A stretch of DNA of 15,842 nt from a bacterium (GCA_024654265.1 JANLIO010000002.1:1-15842); one strand, 5' to 3'. Positions 1 through 5,029 are shown, counted from the stretch's first letter. Notes: generated by a model from the letters alone, not told the origin. Program-made: numbers and translations.

Positions 1-399
1 CGTCATTCCGACCGAGGAGGTTTTGCGACGAGTGGAGGAATCCCTTTTCAGATAAATGTTTTATCTTAAGAGGGATCCCGAATGCTTTCGGGATGACGGG
101 ATGAGTAGTCGAGATGACGGAAGGAATAGATCTATTTGAAAAGGGATCTCTCCATTGCAGTCGAGATGACAAGATAAAGCGGTCGAGATGATGAATAAAG
201 CGGTCGAGCTGACGGAAGGAATGGATCTAATGAAGAAGTCTATTTGATTCTGGATCCCCGGGTTAAACCCGAGGATGACAGATATATTCCAAATTCTAAA
301 TTCCATATTCCAAATTCTAAATTCCACATCTCCTTTGATTCTGGGTCCCCGGGTTAAACCCGAGGATGACAGATATATTCCAAATTCTAAATTCCCTTT
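1..399. repeat. interspersed repeat block, no gene
   Basis: This stretch carries no supported gene. It is a mosaic of short repeats seen again elsewhere in the window. Positions 1-48 are a GTCATTCCGAC...GGAATCCC unit; 71-97 are a unit with a CCCGAA/TTCGGG hairpin (AGGGATCCCGAATGCTTTCG and on to GATGAC); 136-175 are a GGGATCTCTCCA...GTCGAGATGAC unit followed by degenerate GGTCGAGATGA units. Two 62-nt copies at 243-304 and 334-395 differ at a single base and contain the palindrome CGGGTTAAACCCG followed by an AT-rich ATTCCAAATTCTAAATTCC tail. Open frames across it are repeat translations, not genes. Confidence 0.85.
243..395. repeat. pair of 62-nt direct repeats
   Basis: The segment 243-304 recurs at 334-395 with one substitution (TGGATCCCC against TGGGTCCCC). 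Each copy has a palindromic core CGGGTTAAACCCG and ends in an ATTCCAAATTCTAAATTCC tail. The tail motif also occurs alone between the copies and at 9546-9605 and, in inverted form, near 15617-15650. Confidence 0.85.
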
Positions 400-873
400 C
401 TAAATATGACACGACGTTTTCCCCGTCTTCTCAAAATATCGTTGATGATATTCCTCTGCTTTATAAAACGGCCCAGCCGGAACAATCTCCGTCACAATTG
501 GATTTGAATATTTTTTCGATACACGAATTTCATCTTTCATCTTCTCTGCAATGCGGTGCTGTTCCTCTGAATGATAAAAAACCGCGCTCCGATACTGCGC
601 CCCGACATCCGACCCCTGTTGGTTCAATGTAGTAGGGTCGTGAATCTCAAAAAATTTCCGAACAAGATCATCATACGAAATAATTTCGGGATCAAAATCA
701 ATTTCAACCGCTTCTGCATGACCCGTATTCCCAGCGCATACAAGTTCATACGAAGGATCTACGACATGCCCGCCCGTATATCCAACAATGACATCAACAA
801 CGCCCGAAACTTTACGAAATAAATCTTCAACTCCCCAAAAACATCCTGCGGAAAATGTTGCTTTTTGTATCAT
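400..873 (-). CDS. msrA: peptide-methionine (S)-S-oxide reductase MsrA
   Basis: Cytosolic enzyme that reduces the S epimer of methionine sulfoxide, free or in proteins, back to methionine. The 157-residue product is a full-length single-domain MsrA. The catalytic motif GCFWG lies at residues 10-14 (Cys11), followed by GYTGG (31-35), GHAE (51-54), the FEIHDPTTLNQQG segment (75-87) and FYKAEEYHQRY (137-146). A Cys at 155 near the C-terminus could serve as resolving cysteine; Cys46 replaces the residue before the conserved G-N-T-G-H. No Shine-Dalgarno site is visible; instead TATACT sits 8 nt before the ATG, so the message may start at or near the start codon. It lies downstream of the acyltransferase on the same strand but is separated from it by a strong terminator, so it is probably its own unit. 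No MsrB domain is fused or adjacent. Confidence 0.96.
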   Translation of the reverse strand: MIQKATFSAGCFWGVEDLFRKVSGVVDVIVGYTGGHVVDPSYELVCAGNTGHAEAVEIDFDPEIISYDDLVRKFFEIHDPTTLNQQGSDVGAQYRSAVFYHSEEQHRIAEKMKDEIRVSKKYSNPIVTEIVPAGPFYKAEEYHQRYFEKTGKTSCHI

Positions 874-881
874 AGATTCTC

Positions 882-887
882 AGTATA
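882..887 (-). promoter_or_regulatory. -10 hexamer of msrA, predicted leaderless
   Basis: Read on the minus strand this is TATACT (5/6 to TATAAT), separated by 8 nt from the msrA ATG at 873. It sits just behind the U-tract of the upstream terminator. The matching -35 position falls inside the terminator stem and is weak (GTGCGA). Confidence 0.45.
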
Positions 888-888
888 C

Positions 889-918
889 AAAAAAGCCTCC
901 GTATTCGCACACGAAGGC
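889..918 (-). terminator. intrinsic terminator of the acyltransferase gene
   Basis: On the minus strand GCCTTCGT (918-911) pairs with ACGGAGGC (902-895) with one G-U pair and an 8-nt loop, followed directly by six T residues (894-889). It starts 4 nt beyond the acyltransferase stop codon. Confidence 0.88.
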
Positions 919-922
919 CAAG

Positions 923-1759
923 TCAAGGATGAACACGATACCGCCCTGCAAGCTCACTATCTTTTCGATCCCATTCTGTTTCAAGCCAGTTCGGATCCGC
1001 ACGAATCTCGTCCGGTGTCGCCACACGCATATTTATCCACAGCGTTTTTCCGTAAAAATCCGCTGAACGATAGATGGTTCGTCCTTGAGTCCCGTCAACG
1101 ATCATGGGATCCCACTGCAACGTTACCGAGACAACCGGTGCATTTGGAAGTTCTTTTTGGAAGATGTGAAACCCAGCTTTTTTCGGCGGAAGAACATACG
1201 AGTATGAACTCGTTTTCCTCTCTTGCGTAAATCGCGTTCCCTCAGGAAAGAGAAAGACTGCGGCGCAATCCTCACGGAGGACACGAGCGCATCGCCGGAT
1301 TTCTTGCAAATCATTTGGATCACGACGACGCGACACAAACGCACACCCGGTTCGGTCTGCAATCCACCCGACAACAAATGAGCCACGACGAAGCTCTTCC
1401 TTCAAAACCCAACGCGCGTTCCGTTTACCGATTTCTGCCATCACGAGCGTCATCACAGCGACATCAAATGTTGTTTGGTGATTTGAAATAACGATACACG
1501 GATGTTCGTACAAGAGAGTTTTGTCACCTTCAAGGCAAACGTTGATCTTGATTCGCAAAATGACACAAACGACAGAAAGCGTCAGGTGTCCCCACCAATG
1601 TGCACACCATGCAACGCAAGAACGAATAGATGACTCCTCTGTGCGCAAAAGCCATCCCGCAAACCGCACGATGCAGACCGTTGGCCAGCAAAGGAACGTA
1701 TAAATCAGTGCAAAAGCAAGAACCGCCAGAATTGAAGCCATTTTTTCACGAAACCGCAT
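923..1759 (-). CDS. 1-acyl-sn-glycerol-3-phosphate acyltransferase-like protein (PlsC/LPLAT family)
   Basis: Membrane-associated acyltransferase of the PlsC family, which in phospholipid synthesis transfers an acyl chain to lysophosphatidic acid; here the acceptor is not determined by sequence. The 278-residue product has an N-terminal hydrophobic segment (about 8-30), a second one near 58-70, the catalytic H-x4-D motif N-H-QTTF-D (His94, Asp99), a KEELRRGSFVVGW block (120-132) corresponding to motif II, an FVSRRR block (141-146) and the FPEGTR motif (171-176). I start at the ATG at 1759 because AAGGGGGAAG lies just before it; an in-frame start 19 codons upstream has no such site. The extended C-terminal part (about 180-278) with aromatic residues resembles the larger LPLAT proteins more than minimal PlsC. 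Many CPR bacteria lack full fatty-acid synthesis, so it may remodel lipids from a host or from scavenged precursors; that is inference. Confidence 0.88.
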   Translation of the reverse strand: MRFREKMASILAVLAFALIYTFLCWPTVCIVRFAGWLLRTEESSIRSCVAWCAHWWGHLTLSVVCVILRIKINVCLEGDKTLLYEHPCIVISNHQTTFDVAVMTLVMAEIGKRNARWVLKEELRRGSFVVGWIADRTGCAFVSRRRDPNDLQEIRRCARVLREDCAAVFLFPEGTRFTQERKTSSYSYVLPPKKAGFHIFQKELPNAPVVSVTLQWDPMIVDGTQGRTIYRSADFYGKTLWINMRVATPDEIRADPNWLETEWDRKDSELAGRYRVHP

Positions 1760-1837
1760 AGACTTCCCCCTTTCTGTCTGAATTGTCAAAGACATCAGCA
1801 CACTAGGGCAAATCAACTCTTTTTACAATGGTTGAGT

Positions 1838-1872
1838 AAAAAAAAGCCCCGATGCACAACATGCACACCGGG
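1838..1872 (-). terminator. intrinsic terminator after the micro-ORF pair
   Basis: On the minus strand CCCG (1872-1869) and TGCA (1865-1862) pair with TGCA (1856-1853) and CGGG (1851-1848) around a small internal loop, followed by GC and eight T residues (1845-1838). It lies 29 nt beyond the stop of the second micro-ORF and has no other minus-strand gene to serve, which supports the micro-ORFs being transcribed. Confidence 0.7.
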
Positions 1873-1900
1873 ACATAGAGCGGACGACGAATTGCGCCCG

Positions 1901-2014
1901 CTACTCCTCCTTCTCGTCATCGAACTTTTGCGCGATCTCGACGATCGCCATAAGGGCACCAAAGCCCAACATCGCAACCGCCATGATCATGCACAAAATC
2001 GTGAGTGCCATCAT
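1901..2014 (-). CDS. 37-residue single-helix membrane microprotein
   Basis: Unrecognised micro-ORF. It begins ATGATGGCACTC and encodes a very hydrophobic helix (about residues 3-27, rich in Met, Ala, Leu, Ile) followed by an acidic/basic tail ending in KFDDEKEE, so a single-pass membrane peptide with a charged cytoplasmic end is the likely form. The start overlaps the stop of the preceding micro-ORF as ATGA, and a strong Shine-Dalgarno GAAGGAGG sits 6 nt upstream, inside that preceding gene. A hairpin with an eight-T tract follows. Overlap, SD and terminator together make this a real two-gene unit more likely than chance, but no homologue is known to me. Confidence 0.62.
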   Translation of the reverse strand: MMALTILCMIMAVAMLGFGALMAIVEIAQKFDDEKEE

Positions 2015-2130
2015 TTCGAATCCTCCTTCTTCGGTTCGGGTTCCAGATCCATCTGGACCATGACAGCCCGCATAATAATTCTGCCGATCATAACGAACAT
2101 GAACAGCGCCAACAAACTCAGCTTCTTCAT
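2011..2130 (-). CDS. 39-residue single-helix membrane microprotein
   Basis: Unrecognised micro-ORF, first of an overlapping pair. The product MKKLSLLALFMFVMIGRIIM continues with RAVMVQMDLEPEPKKEDSK: a positively charged start, a hydrophobic stretch at about residues 4-20, then a Pro/Glu/Lys-rich polar tail. It could be a single-pass membrane peptide or an uncleaved signal-anchor; no clear signal-peptidase site follows the helix. AGGAGAAAG lies immediately upstream of the ATG. The SD of the next gene is formed within its last codons (AAG AAG GAG GAT), which suggests translational coupling. The upstream sequence consists of interspersed repeat, and no clear promoter was seen. Confidence 0.55.
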   Translation of the reverse strand: MKKLSLLALFMFVMIGRIIMRAVMVQMDLEPEPKKEDSK

Positions 2131-2149
2131 CTTCTTTCTCCTGTCATTG

Positions 2150-2440
2150 AACTCATCCGGTCATCCCAGATGCTTTAGGAATCTTTATCCGTCATCTCGA
2201 CCATCGTGGAGAGATCCCTCTTCAAAGGAATGAATCCTTAGAAAAGGGATTCCTCCACTCGTCGCAGAGCCTCCTCAGTCGGAATGACGAAAGAGAAACG
2301 TCATCTCGACCGCTTTATCCTGTCATCCCGAAAGCATTCGGGATCCCTCTTAAGATAAAACTTTCATCTGAAAAGGGATTCCTCCACTCGTCGCAGAGCC
2401 TCCTCAGTCGGAATGACGGAAAAAGAGAAAACAAGGTATT
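2150..2440. repeat. interspersed repeat block, no gene
   Basis: No gene is supported here. The block contains, in inverse orientation to position 1, two copies of the AAAAGGGATTCCTCCACTCG...GGAATGACG unit (2242-2289 and 2371-2418), a GTCATCTCGACCATCGTGGAG unit near 2191-2220, and one GTCATCCCGAAAGCATTCGG unit (2322-2348). The same families appear at 1-180 and 9230-9470, so this is a dispersed family rather than a local duplication. Confidence 0.85.
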
Positions 2441-2465
2441 TGTTCCCCCACAGCAGACCGGCAAT

Positions 2466-2539
2466 ATCATTTCGGAGAGAGTGAAATGATTCTGCCAATC
2501 TGGTGTGGACGGCCGAACGCGAAAGAAACGCGCTCGGCC
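2466..2539 (-). other. two hairpins downstream of the P-loop kinase
   Basis: Beyond the kinase stop codon the minus strand can form a stem GGCCGA-CGCG (2539-2529) with CGCG-TCGGCC (2521-2511), ten pairs with one mismatch and a 7-nt loop, and then ATCATTTC (2490-2483) with GAAATGAT (2473-2466). Neither is followed by a T-tract, so they are more likely mRNA 3'-end stabilising or processing structures than classical terminators. Confidence 0.45.
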
Positions 2540-2545
2540 AATATT

Positions 2546-3025
2546 TTATCCTGAAAGAGCACGCGGAAGGAACTCCGCGATGGAGTGAACGATCCGATGA
2601 TTCCACGTTTCCGGGAATCGTCTCTGTTGCTCCTTCCGAAAATGCTCCATCCGACGGATAACCCGCTCCGGAACACCGTGGATATTTCGCCGAACGGCCA
2701 GTGGAACGGGGCAAAACATGGTGATAATCTCCACGTCATACCCATGCGTTTTTGCGGAAAGCAGATACTGCTCAATCTCCCACGCATTGATGGACGTGTT
2801 ATCCACCACGATGAGAGTGTCGCTTTGCCCCATCGCCAGCAAGAAGCGATGTCGACAGTTCGCGTGAGCCGATGCCACCTGCACGGCATCGTACTGATAC
2901 ACACCTGCCTTCATAAACCAGTCGTCCGCCGAAAGAATAATTCCCTCGGAAAACTCATGATTCGCGTACGTGGTTTTCCCGGAGCCCGGGATCCCACGCA
3001 TGATCTTCAATTGCGGTTTTTGCAT
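2546..3025 (-). CDS. P-loop kinase of the AAA_33 / N4BP2-like type (polynucleotide kinase-like)
   Basis: A 159-residue P-loop protein. It has Walker A GIPGSGKTT (11-19), a LSADDWF segment (31-37) where the family keeps an acidic nucleotide/substrate-binding motif, the hallmark VDNTSINAWEIEQYL (74-88), a YDVEIITM strand (96-103) and an RNIHGVPERVIRRM segment (113-126) carrying the Arg/Lys residues of the lid. This is the arrangement of the N4BP2-like and T4-PNK-like kinases, which phosphorylate 5'-hydroxyl ends of nucleic acids or small molecules; the substrate cannot be read from sequence. There is no fused phosphatase or ligase domain. A strong AAGGAGGAGG precedes the ATG, and the structured element at 3048-3091 forms its 5' leader. 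It lies 112 nt downstream of the 130-residue unknown gene on the same strand with no terminator between, so the two may be one operon. Confidence 0.85.
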   Translation of the reverse strand: MQKPQLKIMRGIPGSGKTTYANHEFSEGIILSADDWFMKAGVYQYDAVQVASAHANCRHRFLLAMGQSDTLIVVDNTSINAWEIEQYLLSAKTHGYDVEIITMFCPVPLAVRRNIHGVPERVIRRMEHFRKEQQRRFPETWNHRIVHSIAEFLPRALSG

Positions 3026-3047
3026 CCGCGCCTCCTCCTTGTATAAA

Positions 3048-3118
3048 ACTCTCAGGATTCTCAGCGACCATCGCCAAGCTTCCAGTTGAGTGGCCGAGCA
3101 GAGAGAATCTGATCGGCC
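3048..3118 (-). promoter_or_regulatory. structured leader element, copy A, plus adjoining hairpin
   Basis: Read on the minus strand, 3091-3048 folds as an outer stem CUCA:UGAG, a left-hand ACU bulge, GGA:UCC, a small internal loop, and a terminal stem CUUGGCG:CGCUGAG closed by the loop AUGGU. It ends just before the kinase Shine-Dalgarno. Immediately upstream is a second hairpin GGCCGA (3118-3113) with TCGGCC (3097-3092). Copies B (3546-3586) and C (4071-4112) share the bulge position, the AUGGU loop and the GAGAGUU 3' edge while the stem bases differ in a pairing-compatible way. Confidence 0.6.
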
Positions 3119-3136
3119 ATGGTTGGTTGTTGATGT

Positions 3137-3529
3137 TTACCCCACCCAAGCCGGGTTGGGCGTGAGATGGAGAAAGTGCTCCAAGAGATCACAGCCGTAG
3201 TCCTTGCGGACGATCTTGCCGTAGCTCTCGGAGGTTCCCTCGACCTTCAGATCCTCGCGCAGAACGCGACGGATCTTCGCCCTCAGTCCGGGCTGTGCGT
3301 CGATGATCTCGCGCACCGCCCGATTGTACTCGGCCTGGTGCAGGACGAACCATGGACTGCAGTCGAGTACGTCCTCCTCCTGGTTCGCGGGATCCGAGAC
3401 CCCAAGGTGAACCAGACCATGGGCAAGCCCTGTTGGGCTCATCCCGCTCTCGACTTTTTTTCTAAACGCCAAGAGCCACGTCACCTCCTCGGGCAACGGA
3501 TGGACACTCAAATTTTCCAGTGTCTTCAC
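3137..3529 (-). CDS. hypothetical protein, 130 residues
   Basis: I do not recognise this protein. From the GTG start (AGGAGG placed 4 nt upstream) the product is soluble, without signal peptide or membrane helix, and looks mixed alpha-helical: an N-terminal KTLENLSVHPLPEEVTW segment, an AHGLVHLGV segment with two His (about 35-43), a SDPANQEEDVLD acidic stretch, a Cys-Ser-Pro-Trp motif, a long amphipathic region (about 67-100) rich in Arg and Glu, and a C-terminal YGCDLLEHFLHLTPNP. An in-frame ATG 13 codons upstream lies inside the structured element and lacks its own SD at proper distance, so GTG is preferred. A TATGAT hexamer at 3598-3593 would place the RNA 5' end at the first base of the structured element. 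The P-loop kinase gene follows on the same strand. Confidence 0.72.
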   Translation of the reverse strand: MKTLENLSVHPLPEEVTWLLAFRKKVESGMSPTGLAHGLVHLGVSDPANQEEDVLDCSPWFVLHQAEYNRAVREIIDAQPGLRAKIRRVLREDLKVEGTSESYGKIVRKDYGCDLLEHFLHLTPNPAWVG

Positions 3530-3545
3530 AATACCTCCTATTAAA

Positions 3546-3608
3546 ACTCTCAAAACCTCGGAGACCATCTCCGGGATTTAATTGAGCCTTTGATCATATC
3601 CGATCAAA
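3546..3608 (-). promoter_or_regulatory. structured leader element, copy B, with candidate promoter
   Basis: On the minus strand 3586-3546 folds as CUCA:UGAG outer stem, AUU bulge, AAA/CC paired with GG/UUU, and a terminal CGGAG:CUCCG stem with loop AUGGU. It directly precedes the AGGAGG of the 130-residue gene. TATGAT (3598-3593) lies 6 nt before the element, so transcription would start at about 3586, exactly at its 5' edge; the -35 position is weak. The TATGAT lies inside a perfect inverted repeat, TTTGATC (3589-3595) and GATCAAA (3602-3608), that may be an operator. Confidence 0.5.
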
Positions 3609-3660
3609 ACTTGACATAACGATCTGCACATGTCAGCTGTGTAAGTATGCTATCCTTATT

Positions 3661-3666
3661 TATAAT
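3661..3666 (+). promoter_or_regulatory. -10 hexamer of the coiled-coil gene
   Basis: Perfect TATAAT ending 9 nt before the ATG at 3676, with no Shine-Dalgarno between, so the transcript would have almost no leader. The -35 at standard spacing (TGTGTA) is weak. A perfect TTGACA at 3611 is too far upstream to pair with it. Confidence 0.5.
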
Positions 3667-3675
3667 TCCCATGCT

Positions 3676-4071
3676 ATGAACACTGAACCAACAAACAGCG
3701 AAATTCTTCACTCAATCAACAGCCTTGCTGAGGCGATGCAAGATTTCGCAACCAATGTCGACGAGCGATTTAACTCTGTCGACGAGCGATTTAACTCTGT
3801 CGATCAGAGGTTCAACTCTGTCGATCAGAGGTTTGATGGGATAGACAAGCGTCTTGATTCAATGGACTCGCGCTTAACACGTGTCGAAGCAACGATGGTC
3901 ACCAAAGAATATCTTGACGATAAACTTTCAGATTTGCGCGGTGACATGGTCGCTCTTGTCCGCAATGAAGATCACAAACTTTCCGTAGTAGTAGATGAAC
4001 TCGTAAAACGAGACGTCTTTGATGAAACGAGCGCAAAACAGATTTATAAACTTGAACCATTCGTGAAATAA
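3676..4071 (+). CDS. coiled-coil protein with seven-residue repeats
   Basis: Hypothetical 131-residue protein, only plus-strand gene in the GC-rich block. The centre (about residues 26-72) is a run of heptads of the form V-D-x-R-F-N-S, later I-D-K-R-L-D-S and M-D-S-R-L-T-R, predicting a parallel oligomeric coiled coil. The first four heptads come from 21-bp units at 3767-3829 and neighbours: two near-identical GTCGACGAGCGATTTAACTCT units, then two GTCGATCAGAGGTTCAACTCT units, so the array grew by tandem duplication. The C-terminal part (about 75-131) is charged and probably helical, with no membrane segment. Proteins of this general look are common as uncharacterised small proteins in CPR and in phage-related regions; I cannot give a function. 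The stop codon abuts structured element C and a strong terminator follows. Confidence 0.8.
   Translation: MNTEPTNSEILHSINSLAEAMQDFATNVDERFNSVDERFNSVDQRFNSVDQRFDGIDKRLDSMDSRLTRVEATMVTKEYLDDKLSDLRGDMVALVRNEDHKLSVVVDELVKRDVFDETSAKQIYKLEPFVK
3767..3850 (+). repeat. in-frame 21-bp tandem repeats
   Basis: Within the coiled-coil gene, 21-bp units encoding VDERFNS twice and VDQRFNS/VDQRFDG twice follow one another; pairs of adjacent units are nearly identical at DNA level, pointing to recent slippage or unequal exchange that preserves the heptad frame. Confidence 0.8.
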
Positions 4072-4112
4072 CTCTCAAAACCTCGGAGACCATCTCCGCG
4101 GTTTAGTTGAGT
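4071..4112. promoter_or_regulatory. structured element, copy C
   Basis: Same fold as copies A and B on the minus strand: CUCA:UGAG, ACU bulge, AAACC:GGUUU, CGGAG:CUCCG with AUGGU loop. Here it starts at the last base of the coiled-coil stop codon and runs straight into that gene's terminator, so its orientation of use is uncertain. With copy B it forms a direct repeat on either side of the coiled-coil gene. Confidence 0.55.
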
Positions 4113-4144
4113 GGACGAGCGTGAGTTTACGCTCGTCCTTTTTT
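4113..4144 (+). terminator. intrinsic terminator of the coiled-coil gene
   Basis: GGACGAGCGT (4113-4122) pairs perfectly with ACGCTCGTCC (4129-4138) around a 6-nt loop, followed by six T residues (4139-4144). There is no T-tract on the other strand, so it acts rightwards. Confidence 0.92.
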
Positions 4145-4157
4145 CCCTCCTTCTTCG

Positions 4158-4367
4158 TTATTTAACACCGAAGATCCTGCGGATCCCGATGATGGTGAGA
4201 CAGAGCACCAAACCCGCCATGATCAGCGGTTGAAGCGCCTGGAGGAACCGAACGATTGCCGGCCCCACGGTTCCGGGTTGAACCGCCTCGACAATGACGC
4301 CGAGAATGATCAACCCCAATCCCACGTACCGGCCCACTTTTCTGGCCGGAGGTGATTTTTTTGCCAC
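4158..4367 (-). CDS. small two-helix membrane protein, 69 residues
   Basis: Unrecognised. The product starts with a basic, polar segment (AKKSPPARKVGR) and then has two hydrophobic helices (about residues 14-30 and 44-62) separated by a QPGTVGPAIVRFLQALQP hinge, ending in RRIFGVK; the positive-inside pattern puts both ends in the cytoplasm. The GTG at 4367 is chosen because AAAGGAGA lies 4 nt upstream; a longer frame reaching to 4436 would overlap the preceding gene and adds 23 residues of implausible composition. It follows the 65-residue membrane gene by 22 nt on the same strand, so the two are likely co-transcribed. Size and topology would fit a holin-like or toxin-like membrane protein, but nothing specific supports that. 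Confidence 0.68.
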   Translation of the reverse strand: MAKKSPPARKVGRYVGLGLIILGVIVEAVQPGTVGPAIVRFLQALQPLIMAGLVLCLTIIGIRRIFGVK

Positions 4368-4389
4368 AGTCTCTCCTTTGTGCTCGTCC

Positions 4390-4587
4390 TCATCCCCACT
4401 TACGTAGGTAGAAGACCAGCGGCAAGGCTGGGGCAATGACGGCGATCAAGACGCCTACCCCAGCAAAGATCCATCCTGCCGACTCATGGTCAGCAAGCAT
4501 CAACCCCAGCGCCACCACCAACATGGCGATGCCGATGAGCAGGGCGACGATTAGAACGTCGCTCTCGTCTCTTTCTCTTTCCCTCAT
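4390..4587 (-). CDS. small two-helix membrane protein, 65 residues
   Basis: Unrecognised. After a strongly charged N-terminus (MRERERDESD) come two hydrophobic helices (about residues 11-31 and 38-58) linked by ADHESAGW, then a basic end YLRKWG. Both termini are probably cytoplasmic. CAAGGAGGGGAAG precedes the ATG, a very strong Shine-Dalgarno. It is the first gene of a pair with the 69-residue membrane protein. Upstream on the same strand, 4603-4660 can form a hairpin (TGAGC/GCTCA) placed like the structured elements A and B and ending in the similar AAAAGTTTAT just before the SD, but base identity is too low to call it a fourth copy. Confidence 0.72.
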   Translation of the reverse strand: MRERERDESDVLIVALLIGIAMLVVALGLMLADHESAGWIFAGVGVLIAVIAPALPLVFYLRKWG

Positions 4588-4736
4588 CTTCCCCTCCTTG
4601 GGATAAACTTTTGAGCTGGCTCATACCTGCTCACCCAACTTCCTCTTTCAAGAAAGTCGGATTAACAGGGAGGAGCGATCACATTTAGATTGACATCTGA
4701 TCATCTCACCACAAACAGAAGTGTTCATAATGAAAT

Positions 4737-4771
4737 AAAAAGAGGGGAGGAGACGTCGTGTCGCCCTCCCC
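4737..4771 (-). terminator. intrinsic terminator, minus strand, of unassigned transcript
   Basis: On the minus strand GGGGAGG (4771-4765) pairs with CCTCCCC (4750-4744), extended inside by GAC/GTC, followed by TC and a run of five T residues (4741-4737). No protein gene on the minus strand between 4771 and 5110 needs it, so it probably ends an RNA. Confidence 0.75.
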
Positions 4772-4927
4772 GTGTGCAAGTGGAAATCGGTAGATATGCT
4801 GTCGGGATGGCGTCTGTGATGAACGTGCCACGACCCCAATTTGATAGTTCGATGGAATCAAGCGATCGAATCGGGGGTTTAAACGACGACCGCATGTCGC
4901 GTCATAAGAGTATGTTCCCGCGCATAT

Positions 4928-4941
4928 CGAACGTACGTTCA
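4928..4941. promoter_or_regulatory. LexA (SOS) box-like palindrome
   Basis: CGAACGTACGTTCA contains a perfect 12-bp palindrome and fits the Gram-positive-type LexA box CGAAC-N4-GTTCG at 13 of 14 constrained or free positions, missing only the last G. It lies downstream of a minus-strand TTGACA (4965-4960), at -10 distance, but no good -10 hexamer is seen. A single match in a gene-free region can be chance. Confidence 0.3.
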
Positions 4942-4971
4942 ATCGGCATGGGATTTAGTTGTCAAAGCAAC

Positions 4972-5029
4972 AAAAAAAGTGATAAGAATCGGCGCTTTCG
5001 GGGGAAAACCGCGTTTCTCATCACTTTTT
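4972..5029 (-). terminator. intrinsic terminator, possibly bidirectional
   Basis: AAAAAGTGATAAGAA (4974-4988) pairs with TTTCTCATCACTTTTT (5014-5029) with one mismatch, and the interior forms a further GC-rich stem. On the minus strand a run of seven T follows (4978-4972); on the plus strand five T end the stem. Main role is probably to end the transcript from the promoter at 5121-5149. Confidence 0.82.

Noticed and set aside
2955..3149. Open frame of 64 codons on the minus strand over the kinase start
   Set aside because: It runs across the structured element and its SD, overlaps the kinase in another frame and has no start signal; composition is that of a shadow.
3546..3586. Fluoride riboswitch, because of GGAGATGG in the structured element
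   Set aside because: The pseudoknot partner and the remaining conserved parts of the crcB motif are absent and the GGAGA pairs locally with TCTCC.
4603..4660. Fourth copy of the structured leader element ahead of the 65-residue gene
   Set aside because: Position, a TGAGC/GCTCA stem and the AAAAGTTTAT edge are similar, but loop AUGGU, bulge and outer stem are not matched; identity is too low to claim.
4706..4942. 78-codon frame on the minus strand
   Set aside because: It includes the terminator at 4737-4771 and begins with TTG inside the LexA-like palindrome without an SD.
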